The notes beneath the pieces were generated by a model that saw only the letters and a list, made by a program, of their open reading frames with translations, was not told the DNA's origin and ran no database searches. From assembly GCF_013085345.1 (NCBI RefSeq), contig NZ_JABFAJ010000009.1:1-64000 (forward strand): a DNA stretch of 64,000 nt, in the 5' to 3' direction. Below, piece after piece: positions 17,853 through 26,649 of this stretch. The translations under genes were made by a program, and so were the position numbers. Each line of letters begins with the position of its first letter. The stretch's first letter is position 1. The DNA comes from Isoptericola sediminis (GTDB taxonomy: Bacteria; Actinomycetota; Actinomycetes; Actinomycetales; Cellulomonadaceae).

Positions 17853-17979
17853 TCGCGCCCCTCTCAGCACCTCCGCACCGCGGACCTGAGCACCGGCGCG
17901 CGCCGTCGGTCCTCACCCACCCCCGCTGAGTCCCGTCGTCGCGCGCGTCCCACCCCGAGGACCCGAGGACTCTCCCCCG
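17853..17979 (+). promoter_or_regulatory. proposed attenuator region before sulfite reductase
   Basis: The 127 bases between the Cys leader and the next gene contain two sets of complementary blocks. GGTCCTC (17908-17914) can pair with GAGGACC (17957-17963). GAGTCC (17928-17933) can pair with GGACTC (17967-17972). The second right arm overlaps the ribosome site GAGGA (17965-17969), so that helix would hide it. How a ribosome stalled on the Cys codons shifts the pairing is not evident from reading alone. Confidence 0.5.
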
Positions 17980-19701
17980 ATGACGACGCAGACCACCACG
18001 CCGCAGGACGCCGCCGGCCGCCCGGCACGCCCCGCCCGGACACCGAAGCCGAACGGCCAGTGGAAGATCGACGGCACCACGCCGCTGAACCACAACGAGG
18101 AGTTCAAGCAGGAGGGGCCGCCGCTCGAGGTGCGGGAGCGCATCGAGTCGACGTACGCCCACGAGGGCTTCGACTCCATCGCCGACGACGACCTGCACGG
18201 CCGGTTCCGCTGGTGGGGCCTCTACACCCAGCGCAAGCCCGGCATCGACGGCGGCCGCACCGCCACGCTCGAGCCGCACGAGCTCGAGGACCGCTACTTC
18301 ATGCTGCGCGTGCGGACCGACGGCGCGGAGCTGACCCCGGACGCCCTGCGCGTCCTCGGCGGCATCTCCGAGGACTTCGGCCGCGGCACCGCGGACGTCA
18401 CCGACCGGCAGAACATCCAGTACCACTGGATCGAGATCGAGAGCATGCCGGAGATCTGGCGCCGCCTCGACACCGTCGGGCTCGAGACCACGACCGCCTG
18501 CGGCGACTCGCCCCGCGCCTTCCTCGGCAGCCCCGTCGCCGGCATCGCGTCCGACGAGATCATCGACGCCACGCCGGTCATCGACGAGATCAAGCGCCGC
18601 TTCATCGGCGACCCCGCGCTCGCGAACCTGCCCCGCAAGTTCAAGACCGCCATCTCCGGCCACCCCAGCCTCGACGTCGTGCACGAGATCAACGACATCT
18701 CGCTGGTCGGGGTGGAGCACCCCGAGCGGGGTGCCGGCTTCGACCTGTGGGTCGGCGGGGGGCTGTCCACCGCCCCGCGCCTGGGCGAGCGCCTCGGCGT
18801 GTTCGTCACGGCGGACCAGGCTCCCGACGTCTGGCACGGCGTGATCCGGATCTTCCGCGACTACGGCTACCGCCGGCTGCGCAACAAGGCCCGGCTGAAG
18901 TTCCTGCTCAAGGACTGGGGTCCGGAGAAGTTCCGCGAGGTCCTCGAGACCGAGTACCTCGGGTACGCCCTGCCCGACGGTCCTCCCCCGGCGCCCGCCA
19001 CCAGGCCCGGCGACCACGTCGGGGTCCACGAGCAGAAGGACGGGGACTTCTACGTCGGGGCGGCACCCGTCGTCGGCCGCGTGGGCGGCGGGACCCTGAC
19101 CGGCCTCGCCGACCTGCTCGAGTCGGTGGGGGCCCGCTCCGCCCGGCTCACCGCCCACCAGAAGGTCGTCGTGCTGGGGGTGCCGGCCGACCGCGTCGAC
19201 GAGCTGGTCGACGGTCTGGAACCGCTGGGCCTGACCGCGCGGCCCTCCCTGTTCCGCCGCAACACGATCGCGTGCACGGGCATCGAGTTCTGCAAGCTCG
19301 CCATCGTGGACACCAAGGACACCGCGGCACGGGTCATCGCCGAGCTGGAGCAGCGGCTGGACGAGCAGGCCGAGCAGCTGGACCGCCCGATCTCGCTGAA
19401 CGTCAACGGCTGCCCCAACTCCTGCGCCCGCATCCAGACGGCGGACATCGGGCTCAAGGGCCAGATCATCACCGTCGACGGCGAGCAGATGCCGGGCTTC
19501 CAGGTCCACCTGGGTGGCAGCCTCGCCGGTCAGGGCCACGACGCCGGGGGGCTCGGGCGCACGGTGCGCGGGCTCAAGATCCCCGCCACCGAGATCGCGG
19601 ACTACGTCGAACGCGTCGTCCGCCGGTACGCGGCGGACCGCACCGACGGCGAGTCGTTCGCCGAGTGGGCCCATCGCGCCGACGAGGCGGTGCTGCAGTG
19701 A
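17980..19701 (+). CDS. sirA: ferredoxin-dependent sulfite reductase
   Basis: This siroheme/[4Fe-4S] enzyme reduces sulfite to sulfide in the cytoplasm with ferredoxin electrons. The 573-residue protein has two ferrodoxin-like half domains and two siroheme domains. Cluster ligands are Cys432 and Cys438 (ACTGIEFCKLA) and Cys478 and Cys482 (NGCPNSCAR). Tyr82 (WWGLYTQRKPG) and Cys174 (TTTACGDSPR) occupy the places of the Tyr69-Cys161 crosslink of M. tuberculosis NirA, both shifted by 13. This supports sulfite rather than nitrite as substrate. GAGGA lies about ten bases before the ATG. The stop codon overlaps the cysH start (GTGA). Confidence 0.93.
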   Translation: MTTQTTTPQDAAGRPARPARTPKPNGQWKIDGTTPLNHNEEFKQEGPPLEVRERIESTYAHEGFDSIADDDLHGRFRWWGLYTQRKPGIDGGRTATLEPHELEDRYFMLRVRTDGAELTPDALRVLGGISEDFGRGTADVTDRQNIQYHWIEIESMPEIWRRLDTVGLETTTACGDSPRAFLGSPVAGIASDEIIDATPVIDEIKRRFIGDPALANLPRKFKTAISGHPSLDVVHEINDISLVGVEHPERGAGFDLWVGGGLSTAPRLGERLGVFVTADQAPDVWHGVIRIFRDYGYRRLRNKARLKFLLKDWGPEKFREVLETEYLGYALPDGPPPAPATRPGDHVGVHEQKDGDFYVGAAPVVGRVGGGTLTGLADLLESVGARSARLTAHQKVVVLGVPADRVDELVDGLEPLGLTARPSLFRRNTIACTGIEFCKLAIVDTKDTAARVIAELEQRLDEQAEQLDRPISLNVNGCPNSCARIQTADIGLKGQIITVDGEQMPGFQVHLGGSLAGQGHDAGGLGRTVRGLKIPATEIADYVERVVRRYAADRTDGESFAEWAHRADEAVLQ

Positions 19702-20576
19702 CGGCGGTCCAGGTTGGTCTCGGCGTCGGCCCCACCGCCGCGACGCGATCCGGCACGTCCTCGCTGGCCGGTGCCGCGGCAGCCGCACGGCGTCGGTCCG
19801 CCGAGCGGGAGATGTCGCGCGCCCGCCGCAACGCCCGCGTGGACGGCCGCGAGCGCCGACGGCGCTCCGATGTCGAGCTGTCGCAGATCGCGGAGCGCGG
19901 CCGCCGGGAGCTCGGCGGGTCCGGGCCCGGGTCGGCGGACGAGGCCTCGGCCGAGGAGGTCGTCGCCTGGGCGGTGGCGGAGTTCGGCGACTCCCTCGCC
20001 GTGGCCTCGTCCATGACCGACTCGGTCCTGGCCGCCCTCGTCAGCGCCCAGCTCCCCTGGGTGGACGTGCTGTTCGGCGAGACCGGCTACCACTTCGCCG
20101 AGACGCTCGGCACGCGGGACGCCGTCGCGCACTCCCTCGACGTCACCGTCGTGGACGTGCGCCCGCTGCTCAGCGTCACGGAGCAGGACGACGCCTACGG
20201 CCCCGACCTGTTCGCCCGCGACCCGGAGGCCTGCTGCCGCATGCGCAAGGTCGAGCCGATGCGCCGCGTGCTCGCGGGCTACGAGGCCTGGGCCACGGGT
20301 GTGCGCCGGGCGGACTCCGGATCCCGCGCCAGGGCCGAGCTCGTCGCGTGGGACGCGTCCAACAACCTGGTCAAGATCAACCCGATCGCGGCGTGGAGCG
20401 ACGACGAGCTGGTGGGCTACGCCCTGCGGCACGGACTGACGGTCAACCCGCTGCTGCAGGACGGCTACCCGTCGATCGGCTGCGAACCGTGCACCCGGCG
20501 CGTCGCTCCCGGCGAGGACGCCCGGGCCGGCCGCTGGGCGGGGGCGGACAAGTCCGAGTGCGGCCTGCACATCTGA
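19698..20576 (+). CDS. cysH: adenylyl-sulfate (APS) reductase
   Basis: CysH reduces activated sulfate to sulfite with thioredoxin. The Cys pairs CC (179-180) and CEPC (262-265) bind a [4Fe-4S] cluster, the mark of APS-type rather than PAPS-type enzymes. Cys288 in SECGLHI is the catalytic Cys, and the substrate loop includes SSMTDSVL (104-111). With the GTG at 19698, which overlaps the sirA stop codon, the protein has 292 residues. The first ~58 are Arg/Ala-rich and unlike other CysH proteins. An in-frame ATG at 19812, behind GGGAG, would give about 254 residues and a normal N-terminus, and may be the true start. Confidence 0.93.
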   Translation: MTAVQVGLGVGPTAATRSGTSSLAGAAAAARRRSAEREMSRARRNARVDGRERRRRSDVELSQIAERGRRELGGSGPGSADEASAEEVVAWAVAEFGDSLAVASSMTDSVLAALVSAQLPWVDVLFGETGYHFAETLGTRDAVAHSLDVTVVDVRPLLSVTEQDDAYGPDLFARDPEACCRMRKVEPMRRVLAGYEAWATGVRRADSGSRARAELVAWDASNNLVKINPIAAWSDDELVGYALRHGLTVNPLLQDGYPSIGCEPCTRRVAPGEDARAGRWAGADKSECGLHI

Positions 20577-20595
20577 GACCGACGAGGAACACCCT

Positions 20596-21897
20596 GTGAA
20601 CGACATCTATCCCCTGGGCCTGCGCGTGCGGGACCGGCTCGTCGTCGTGGTCGGCGGCGGGCCGGTCGCCGCGCGTCGTACCCGCGGCCTGCTGGACGCC
20701 GGCGCGCGCGTGCGCGTCGTGTCACCGGTCGTGGTCGACGAGCTGGCCGACGCGGCCGCCGCCGGCACGATCGAGCACACCGACCGCGCGTACCGCGCGG
20801 GCGACCTCGAGGGCGCCTGGCTCGTGCACACCGCCACCGGCGTGCCCGCCGTCGACCGCGCGGTGGCCGCCGAGGCCGAGCGGACGCAGACCTTCTGCGT
20901 CGTGGCGGCCGACGCGGACGCCGCCACGGCCTGGGTCCCCGCCTCCACCTCCCTGCCCGCGGCGGATGCCCGGGCGTCGGACGGCTCCGGGCCGGACCCC
21001 TCCGCGGCGGACGTCGTCGTGTCCGTGCACGCCGGTCGTGACCCCCGGCGCGCGGCCCGGCTGCGCGACGCCGTCGCGGCGGCGCTGACCTCCGGCGAGC
21101 TGCCCCTGCGTCGCGTCCGCGCGGTCGGGGGCGACGGGTCCGACGGCGGCCGCGCTGGACGCGTCGCTCTCGTCGGCGGCGGGCCGGGCGACCCCGGACT
21201 GCTCACCGGACGAGGGCGACGCCTCCTGGCGAGCGCCGACGTGGTCGTCGTGGACCGTCTCGCCCCCCGGGACGTCCTGACGGCGCTCGCGGACGACGTC
21301 GAGGTCATCGACGTGGGGAAGACCGCCGGCAACCATCCCGTGCCGCAGGAGCGCATCAACGAGCTCCTCGTCGAGCACGCGCGCGCCGGACGCGACGTCG
21401 TGCGGCTCAAGGGCGGGGACCCGTACGTCTTCGGCCGGGGCGGCGAGGAGCTGACGGCCTGCCGGGCCGCGGGTCTCGACGTCGAGGTGGTGCCCGGCGT
21501 GACGTCGGCGGTGTCCGTGCCGGCCGCCGTCGGGATCCCCGTCACGCACCGTGGGGTGGCGGCCGGGTTCAGCGTCCTCACCGCGCACGAGGCGCTCGAC
21601 GCCGTGCCCGGCGGGCCGGAGCACACCCTGGTGCTGCTGATGGGCGTCACCCGCCTCGCCGCGACGGCCACGGCGCTCGTCGCCGCCGGCCGCCCGGCCG
21701 ACACCCCCGTCGCGGTGGTCGAGGACGGGTACGGACCCCGTCAGCGCGCCACGGTGGGCACCCTGGCCGACATCGCCGCCCGGGCCGCCGCGGCCGACGT
21801 GCAGCCGCCCGCGGTCACGGTGATCGGTGACGTCGTGCGGCTGTCACCCGCCTGGGCGGCTCACACCGCCGCGACCGAGGGTGTGAGCCCCTCGTGA
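20596..21897 (+). CDS. cysG: siroheme synthase: precorrin-2 dehydrogenase-like domain fused to uroporphyrinogen-III C-methyltransferase
   Basis: The protein makes precorrin-2 and sirohydrochlorin for the siroheme of the sulfite reductase upstream. The N-terminal ~170 residues form a NAD-binding domain like that of CysG/Met8: VVVVGGGPVAARRTRGLL (16-33) and FCVVAADADAATAWVP. Residues ~190-425 form the SAM-dependent methyltransferase: VALVGGGPGDPGLLTGRGRR, VVRLKGGDPYVFGRGGEE and VPGVTSAVSVPAAVGIPVTHRG. The 433-residue length suits a fusion lacking the separate chelatase domain. The chelatase is probably supplied by the next gene. GTG at 20596 has GAGGAA 7-12 bases upstream. Confidence 0.92.
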   Translation: MNDIYPLGLRVRDRLVVVVGGGPVAARRTRGLLDAGARVRVVSPVVVDELADAAAAGTIEHTDRAYRAGDLEGAWLVHTATGVPAVDRAVAAEAERTQTFCVVAADADAATAWVPASTSLPAADARASDGSGPDPSAADVVVSVHAGRDPRRAARLRDAVAAALTSGELPLRRVRAVGGDGSDGGRAGRVALVGGGPGDPGLLTGRGRRLLASADVVVVDRLAPRDVLTALADDVEVIDVGKTAGNHPVPQERINELLVEHARAGRDVVRLKGGDPYVFGRGGEELTACRAAGLDVEVVPGVTSAVSVPAAVGIPVTHRGVAAGFSVLTAHEALDAVPGGPEHTLVLLMGVTRLAATATALVAAGRPADTPVAVVEDGYGPRQRATVGTLADIAARAAAADVQPPAVTVIGDVVRLSPAWAAHTAATEGVSPS

Positions 21898-21953
21898 CAC
21901 GGCGTGACACGGCCGACACCGCACCGCACGATCCGTCGCGTAGCGTGCCCGTC

Positions 21954-22661
21954 ATGACCGTCCCGACTCTCCTCGCGATCTCCCACGGCACATCCTCCGC
22001 GACCGGAGCGGCCGCCGTCGCCGGGCTGGTCGACGCCGTCACGGACCGGCTCGCCGGCACGGTGCCGGTCCGGGCCGGCTTCGTCGACGTCCAGGAGCCC
22101 GACGTGCCCACCTGCCTGGCCGCGCTGCGCGAGACCTCCACCGTGCTCGTCCCGCTCCTGCTGTCCGCCGGGTTCCACGTGCACGTCGACCTGCGCGAGG
22201 ACGTCGAGGGCGCCGTCGCCGCCGGGCAGCAGGTCGCGCTCGCCGGGGCCCTCGGGCCGGACGACCGGCTGGTGGACCTCCTGGAGCGTCGGCTGGCGGA
22301 CGCGGGGCTGGCCGCGGGCGACGTCGTCGTGCTGGCCGCGGCGGGGTCCTCCGACGCGCGGGCCGTGGCCGACTGCGAACGCACCGGCGAGCTGCTCGCC
22401 GCACGCACCGGGCACCCGGTCCGTGTCGGCTACCTCGCCAACGCCACGCCGACCCTGCGGGACGTCGTCGCGGCCGTGCGCGAGGAGCACCCGGGGGCGC
22501 GGGTGGCCACGGCGAGCTACCTCATCGCCCCCGGCTACTTCCAGACCCTGGCGGAGCGGGCCGGCGGCGACACGACCTCCGCCCCGCTGCTGCTGCCCGA
22601 GGGCCCCGCCCCCGAGGAGCTCGTCGAGATCGTCGTCGACCGCTACCGGGCCGCCCGCTGA
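21954..22661 (+). CDS. sirB: sirohydrochlorin ferrochelatase, CbiX/SirB family
   Basis: This 235-residue protein should insert Fe(II) into sirohydrochlorin to give siroheme. Metal-handling His residues of the CbiX family are visible: His11 in LLAISHGTSS, and His75/His77 in LLLSAGFHVHVDL. The two half domains (about 1-115 and 116-235) have the usual repeat arrangement. I chose ATG 21954 since TAGCGT lies seven bases upstream (21941-21946). A GTG at 21894 that overlaps the cysG stop codon is also in frame and would add 20 residues. An internal leaderless promoter would let this gene be expressed apart from the Cys-controlled operon. Confidence 0.88.
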   Translation: MTVPTLLAISHGTSSATGAAAVAGLVDAVTDRLAGTVPVRAGFVDVQEPDVPTCLAALRETSTVLVPLLLSAGFHVHVDLREDVEGAVAAGQQVALAGALGPDDRLVDLLERRLADAGLAAGDVVVLAAAGSSDARAVADCERTGELLAARTGHPVRVGYLANATPTLRDVVAAVREEHPGARVATASYLIAPGYFQTLAERAGGDTTSAPLLLPEGPAPEELVEIVVDRYRAAR

Positions 22662-22678
22662 GCCGACCGCGACGACCG

Positions 22679-23338
22679 TCAGAGCAGACGCCGCGCGGCC
22701 GCCCACCGGGTCAGCTCGTTGCGGTTGGAGAGCTGCAGCTTGCGCAGCACCGCCGACACGTGGGTCTCGACGGTCTTGACCGAGATGAACAGGTCCGAGG
22801 CGACCTCCCGGTAGGTGTAGCCGCGGGCGATGAGCCGCATCACCTGCTGCTCGCGCCGGGAGAGGCGGTCGAGCTCGTCGTCGGCCACCGCGACGTCGCC
22901 CGCCGAGGTGCCGAACGCGTCGAGCACGAACCCGGCCAGCCGCGGGGAGAACACCGCGTCCCCGCCGGCGACCCGGACGACCGCGGCGGACAGGTCGGAC
23001 GCCGAGATGTTCTTCGTGACGTAGCCGCGCGCCCCCGCCCGGATCACCGCCACCACGTCCTCCGCGGCGTCGGACACCGACAGCGCCAGGAACCGCGTCC
23101 CGGTGAGCAGGTCGGTGCAACGACGCACCACCTCGGCCCCGCCACCGCCGTCGCCGCCGGGCAGGTGGACGTCGAGGAGCACCACCGGCGGCCGGTGCTC
23201 GTGCACGACGGCCACCGCCTCCTCGACGTCGGCGGCCTCCCCGACGACCCTGACCCGTTCGTCCAGGCTGGCCCGCACGCCGGTACGGAACATGTGGTGG
23301 TCGTCGACGAGCACGACGGGCACCGGGGTGTCGGTCAC
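22679..23338 (-). CDS. NarL/LuxR-family response regulator
   Basis: The 219-residue protein has a receiver domain (about 1-125) with the acidic pocket VLVDDHH and the phospho-acceptor Asp in VVLLDVHLPGGDG. A C-terminal LuxR helix-turn-helix follows: LSRREQQVMRLIARGYTYREVASDL and then ISVKTVETHVSAVLRKL. It binds DNA when phosphorylated by its partner kinase, whose stop codon overlaps this GTG start (GTGA). Targets probably include the divergent PspC gene pair, judged by neighbourhood only. The receiver has a short Gly insertion after the phospho-site. Confidence 0.93.
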   Translation of the reverse strand: MTDTPVPVVLVDDHHMFRTGVRASLDERVRVVGEAADVEEAVAVVHEHRPPVVLLDVHLPGGDGGGGAEVVRRCTDLLTGTRFLALSVSDAAEDVVAVIRAGARGYVTKNISASDLSAAVVRVAGGDAVFSPRLAGFVLDAFGTSAGDVAVADDELDRLSRREQQVMRLIARGYTYREVASDLFISVKTVETHVSAVLRKLQLSNRNELTRWAAARRLL

Positions 23339-24633
23339 GGGCGGACTCCTTCGGTCTCGGGGGCGGACGACGCCGAGTCGGCGGACGGCGCGGTGCGGAC
23401 GTCGGCCGACCGCGGCACCAGCAGGTGCACCTCGGTGCCCCACCCGGGGCGGCTGGTCACCTCGGCGGTGCCGCCACGCCGCCGCACCCGACCCAGGATG
23501 GACTCGCGCACGCCGAACCGGTCCGGCGCGACGTCGTCGACGTCGAAGCCGTCGCCGCGGTCCCGCACGAACACCTCGACCGCGGTGCCGGTCACCTCGA
23601 GGTAGACGGTGACCGGCGCGGCACCGTGCACGGCGGCGTTGACCAACGCCTCGCGGGTGGCCTGCAGCAGCGCGGTGGTCGCCTCGGTCGGCGGGCAGTC
23701 GCCGACGGCGACCGTCTCGATCTCGGCCGCGCGGCCGTCCTCGACCTCGCCCACCAGGGCGCGCAGCTCGGCCGCGAGCGACGTGCCCTCCGCGGGTCGG
23801 TCGTCGTACAGCCACTCGCGCAGCTCGCGCTCCTGCGCGCGGGCCATCCGGGCCACCTCCTCGGGATCCGTCGCGCGGGCCCGGATGAGGGACAGCGTCT
23901 GCAGCACCGAGTCGTGCAGGTGGGCGGCGATGTCGGCCCGCTCGGCCTCGCGGGCGCGCGCCGCCCGCTCGTCCCCCAGCTCCCGCACCAGCCGGAGCCA
24001 CCACGGGGCGAGCACCAGCGCCACGCCGACGAGCACCGCCAGGGAGGCGAGCGTGACCGTGAGCAGCTCTCCCGGCGGGGTGCCCTGGACGAACAGCAGC
24101 AGCACGCCCGCGGTCACGAGGACCAGGCCCCCCGCCAGGCGCAGCAGCATCCCGGACCGTGAGGCCGGGGCCTCCCCGGCCCGCGCGCGCTGCACGGCGT
24201 CCAGCTGGCTCCAGGCCAGGGCGGCGCCCCCGCCCACGATGAGCAGCGGCAACCATGCCGAGGGGAGGTCCCAGCCGGCACGCACGGCGACCAGGACCAG
24301 GGCGCCGACGAGCAGGCCGACACCGATCATCACGTCGCGGCGGGACATCGCCTGCACGGTGCCCGCGCGGCGCAGCCGGGGGGCCAGTCGGGCGGCGGCG
24401 GCGGGCCGCGCGGCGACGGCCGTGTCCTGCGGGTCGCCGGCCGGCACCGTGACCCACCAGAAGACGTACACCGCGAGTCCCATGCCGCCGGCGAGGGTCA
24501 GCAGGACCAGGGCCAGCCGGACCAGCCCGACCGGCACGTCGAGGTGCGCCGCGAGCCCGGCGCACACGCCGCCGACCCACCGGCCCTGGCGGGGCCGGCG
24601 CAGCGGCAGCCGGGTGGGGATCGGGGACGTCAC
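23335..24633 (-). CDS. sensor histidine kinase with N-terminal PspC domain
   Basis: The 432-residue protein starts with a PspC domain (about 9-65): RWVGGVCAGLAAHLDVPVGLVRLALVLL is divided here as RWVGGVCAGLAAHLD then VPVGLVRLALVLL. Four more membrane segments lie between about 100 and 215. The cytoplasmic part has a HisKA_3 box with phospho-acceptor His240 (ADIAAHLHDSVLQTLSLI) and an HATPase domain with NAAVHGA and DRGDGFDVDDV. PspC-kinase plus NarL regulator resembles envelope-stress two-component systems of actinobacteria. GTG at 24633 is preceded by AGGGG. It is divergent from another PspC protein. Confidence 0.9.
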   Translation of the reverse strand: MTSPIPTRLPLRRPRQGRWVGGVCAGLAAHLDVPVGLVRLALVLLTLAGGMGLAVYVFWWVTVPAGDPQDTAVAARPAAAARLAPRLRRAGTVQAMSRRDVMIGVGLLVGALVLVAVRAGWDLPSAWLPLLIVGGGAALAWSQLDAVQRARAGEAPASRSGMLLRLAGGLVLVTAGVLLLFVQGTPPGELLTVTLASLAVLVGVALVLAPWWLRLVRELGDERAARAREAERADIAAHLHDSVLQTLSLIRARATDPEEVARMARAQERELREWLYDDRPAEGTSLAAELRALVGEVEDGRAAEIETVAVGDCPPTEATTALLQATREALVNAAVHGAAPVTVYLEVTGTAVEVFVRDRGDGFDVDDVAPDRFGVRESILGRVRRRGGTAEVTSRPGWGTEVHLLVPRSADVRTAPSADSASSAPETEGVRP

Positions 24634-24757
24634 CCCCTGATCGTGGCACGTCAGGGTGCCGCCGCGCCCCGGATCCGGGGTCGTGACCGTCGGAATCAGG
24701 GTCGGTTCAGGGCGTACCCCGATGCCTTCCGGCACGCGCGCGGAGCACGATGAGGAC

Positions 24758-26146
24758 ATGACCACGAACGACACCCCGCCACCGAGCGGCGGCTCCGGCC
24801 CCGGCGACACCGGTCCCGGGACCCCGCCCCCACCGCCACGTCCTGCCGGCGACGGCTTCTTCGACTCGTTGCGTCGCACGGGTGTCACCCGTGCCGAGGA
24901 CCGCTGGGTCGGCGGCGTCGCCGCCGGCGTCGCCCACCGGTTCGGCCTCGACCCGCTGCTGGTGCGGGGCCTGCTGATCCTCAGCTTCTTCGTCACCGGT
25001 GCGGGCCTGGTGCTGTACGGCGCCGCCTGGCTGCTGCTCCCCGAGGCGTCCGACGGCCGGATCCACCTGCAGGAGGCGATCCGCGGGAGGTTCGACGTGG
25101 CGGTCCTCGGCGCCGGCCTGGCGATCGTCGCGGGCATCGGCTGGGGCGGCGGGATCTGGCCCTGGTGGGACGGGTTCCCCGAGTGGATCGCGGTCCTGTT
25201 CTGGATCGGGTTCTGGGTGGCCGTGGTCTGGCTGATCGTCAAGCTCGTCCGCTCCCGGCAGCAGGGCGGGGCAGCGCCGCCCGCCGCGCCGGCGGCACCG
25301 GTGGCACCGGCGGCACCGGCCGAGGCCCCCCCGGGGCCGTCGGCCGCCCCGTTCGAACCCGCGCCGCGGGTGAGCTACGCCTCGGCACCGCCCGCCGCGC
25401 CCGTCGCTCCGACTCCCCGGACGCCGGCGCCGACCACCCCGGCCGTCCGCGCCGCGGGTGGCGGGACGATCGGCGTCGTGGTCGGCCTCGCGCTGCTGGC
25501 CGGTGCCGGGCTGCTGGCCGCCGACATCGTCCTCGGACTGACGATGCCCGTGTGGGGTCTGTGGCTCGGGACCACGGTCGCGATCGTCGGCGCCGCCCTC
25601 GTGGTCACCGGCCTGCGCGGACGCCGCGGCGGGTGGCTGACCGCCTTCGCCGTGCTCGGCCTCGTCGCGACGCTGGTGACGTGGCCGTTCGCCGACCGGC
25701 ACACCTGGTGGGACGAGTGGCCCTGGGACGACGGGCGCGGTGTCACGACCTCGTCGGGCACCACCGTCAGCTCCGGCATGGTCACACCGCGGTCCGTGGC
25801 GGCCGCCGAGGAGGGCGTGCGGGTCCAGTTCGGCGAGGCGTGGGTAGACCTCACCGAGCTCGACCTCACCGACGTCGAGCCGGGGTCGCCCGTCGAGGTC
25901 CCGATCGAGATGACCGCCGGGCGCACGGTCGTGGAGATCCCCGCCGACGCGGCCGTGGTGGCCTCCGTCGACGTCAGCGCCGGGAGGTTCGTCTGGGACG
26001 TGGACGGCGAGTACCGCACCGTCGACGGGTTCAGCGGCGGCCCCACCACCTACACCAGCGACGAGGCCAGCGAGGCGGGAGGGCCCGTGCTGCTGCTCGA
26101 CGTCGATGCCCGCGCCGGAGAGATCGTCATCCAGGAGGACCGATGA
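24758..26146 (+). CDS. PspC domain membrane protein
   Basis: The 462-residue protein opens with a Pro/Gly-rich segment, then a PspC domain (about 42-95) with RWVGGVAAGVAHRFGLDPLLVRGLLILS. Two further membrane segments follow (about 108-128 and 140-162), then a long Ala/Pro-rich linker (about 168-230) and three more membrane segments (about 235-310). The last ~140 residues are outside or inside as a beta-rich domain, like the C-terminal part of LiaF-type stress proteins. The ATG has GAGGA four bases upstream. It overlaps the next gene by ATGA. A role with the divergent PspC kinase in envelope stress is inferred from the shared domain and position. Confidence 0.83.
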   Translation: MTTNDTPPPSGGSGPGDTGPGTPPPPPRPAGDGFFDSLRRTGVTRAEDRWVGGVAAGVAHRFGLDPLLVRGLLILSFFVTGAGLVLYGAAWLLLPEASDGRIHLQEAIRGRFDVAVLGAGLAIVAGIGWGGGIWPWWDGFPEWIAVLFWIGFWVAVVWLIVKLVRSRQQGGAAPPAAPAAPVAPAAPAEAPPGPSAAPFEPAPRVSYASAPPAAPVAPTPRTPAPTTPAVRAAGGGTIGVVVGLALLAGAGLLAADIVLGLTMPVWGLWLGTTVAIVGAALVVTGLRGRRGGWLTAFAVLGLVATLVTWPFADRHTWWDEWPWDDGRGVTTSSGTTVSSGMVTPRSVAAAEEGVRVQFGEAWVDLTELDLTDVEPGSPVEVPIEMTAGRTVVEIPADAAVVASVDVSAGRFVWDVDGEYRTVDGFSGGPTTYTSDEASEAGGPVLLLDVDARAGEIVIQEDR

Positions 26147-26571
26147 GCACCGACCCGTACCGCACACCGGGCGCCGAGCCCGAGCCCTCTCCCGACCACC
26201 CGACCGTGGAGATCCCCCGGGAGGCCGCGAGCACCGCCGGGGACACCGCGGGCTCCCCCGCGGACACCGCGGGCTCCCGCGGGGACGTCCCGCAGGAGTC
26301 GACGTCCACGACCGCCGACGCCGCCACGAGCGCGACGGCTCCCGGCCCCGACCCGGACGTGTCGTCCCCGGGGCGTGCCCGACCGCGGACCGGAACCGTC
26401 GTCTGGGGCATCGTCGTGGTGGCCGTCGCGGTCGGCCTGCTCGCCCGCACCGCCGGGGCGAGCATCGACGCCGAGCTGGCCGCCATCCTCGTGCTCGGCA
26501 CCGCCGGCCTGCTCCTCGTGGTGGGCTCCGTCGTCGGGGCCGCCCGGCGGCGCCGACGCACCGGTCGCTGA
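26143..26571 (+). CDS. small membrane protein cotranscribed with the PspC gene
   Basis: I do not recognise a named family. The 142-residue protein has about 85 hydrophilic N-terminal residues rich in Ser, Thr, Pro and Asp, including a repeat of GDTAGSPADTAGS type. Two membrane segments follow (about 85-105 and 113-133) and the tail is basic (RRRRRTGR). The start overlaps the upstream stop codon (ATGA) and AGGAGG lies just upstream, so it is translated together with the PspC protein. Its last bases run into a strong bidirectional terminator. A role as accessory of the PspC protein is inference. Confidence 0.75.
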   Translation: MSTDPYRTPGAEPEPSPDHPTVEIPREAASTAGDTAGSPADTAGSRGDVPQESTSTTADAATSATAPGPDPDVSSPGRARPRTGTVVWGIVVVAVAVGLLARTAGASIDAELAAILVLGTAGLLLVVGSVVGAARRRRRTGR

Positions 26572-26575
26572 CCCC

Positions 26576-26631
26576 GCACGCACGTCGGGGCGAGCACACC
26601 GGCAGTGGTGTGCTCGCCCCGACGTCCGTGC
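26576..26631. terminator. bidirectional terminator
   Basis: A 19-base-pair perfect stem (26582-26600 with 26607-26625) closes a six-base loop. After a C-C mismatch it gains five more pairs (26576-26580 with 26627-26631). It sits between two convergent genes. Confidence 0.85.
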
Positions 26632-26649
26632 TGGTCCGGGAGCTGCGAC

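Noticed and set aside
17980-19701. Nitrite reductase instead of sulfite reductase
   Set aside because: Tyr82 and Cys174 match the crosslink pair of sulfite-specific NirA, and the neighbours are sulfur and siroheme genes.
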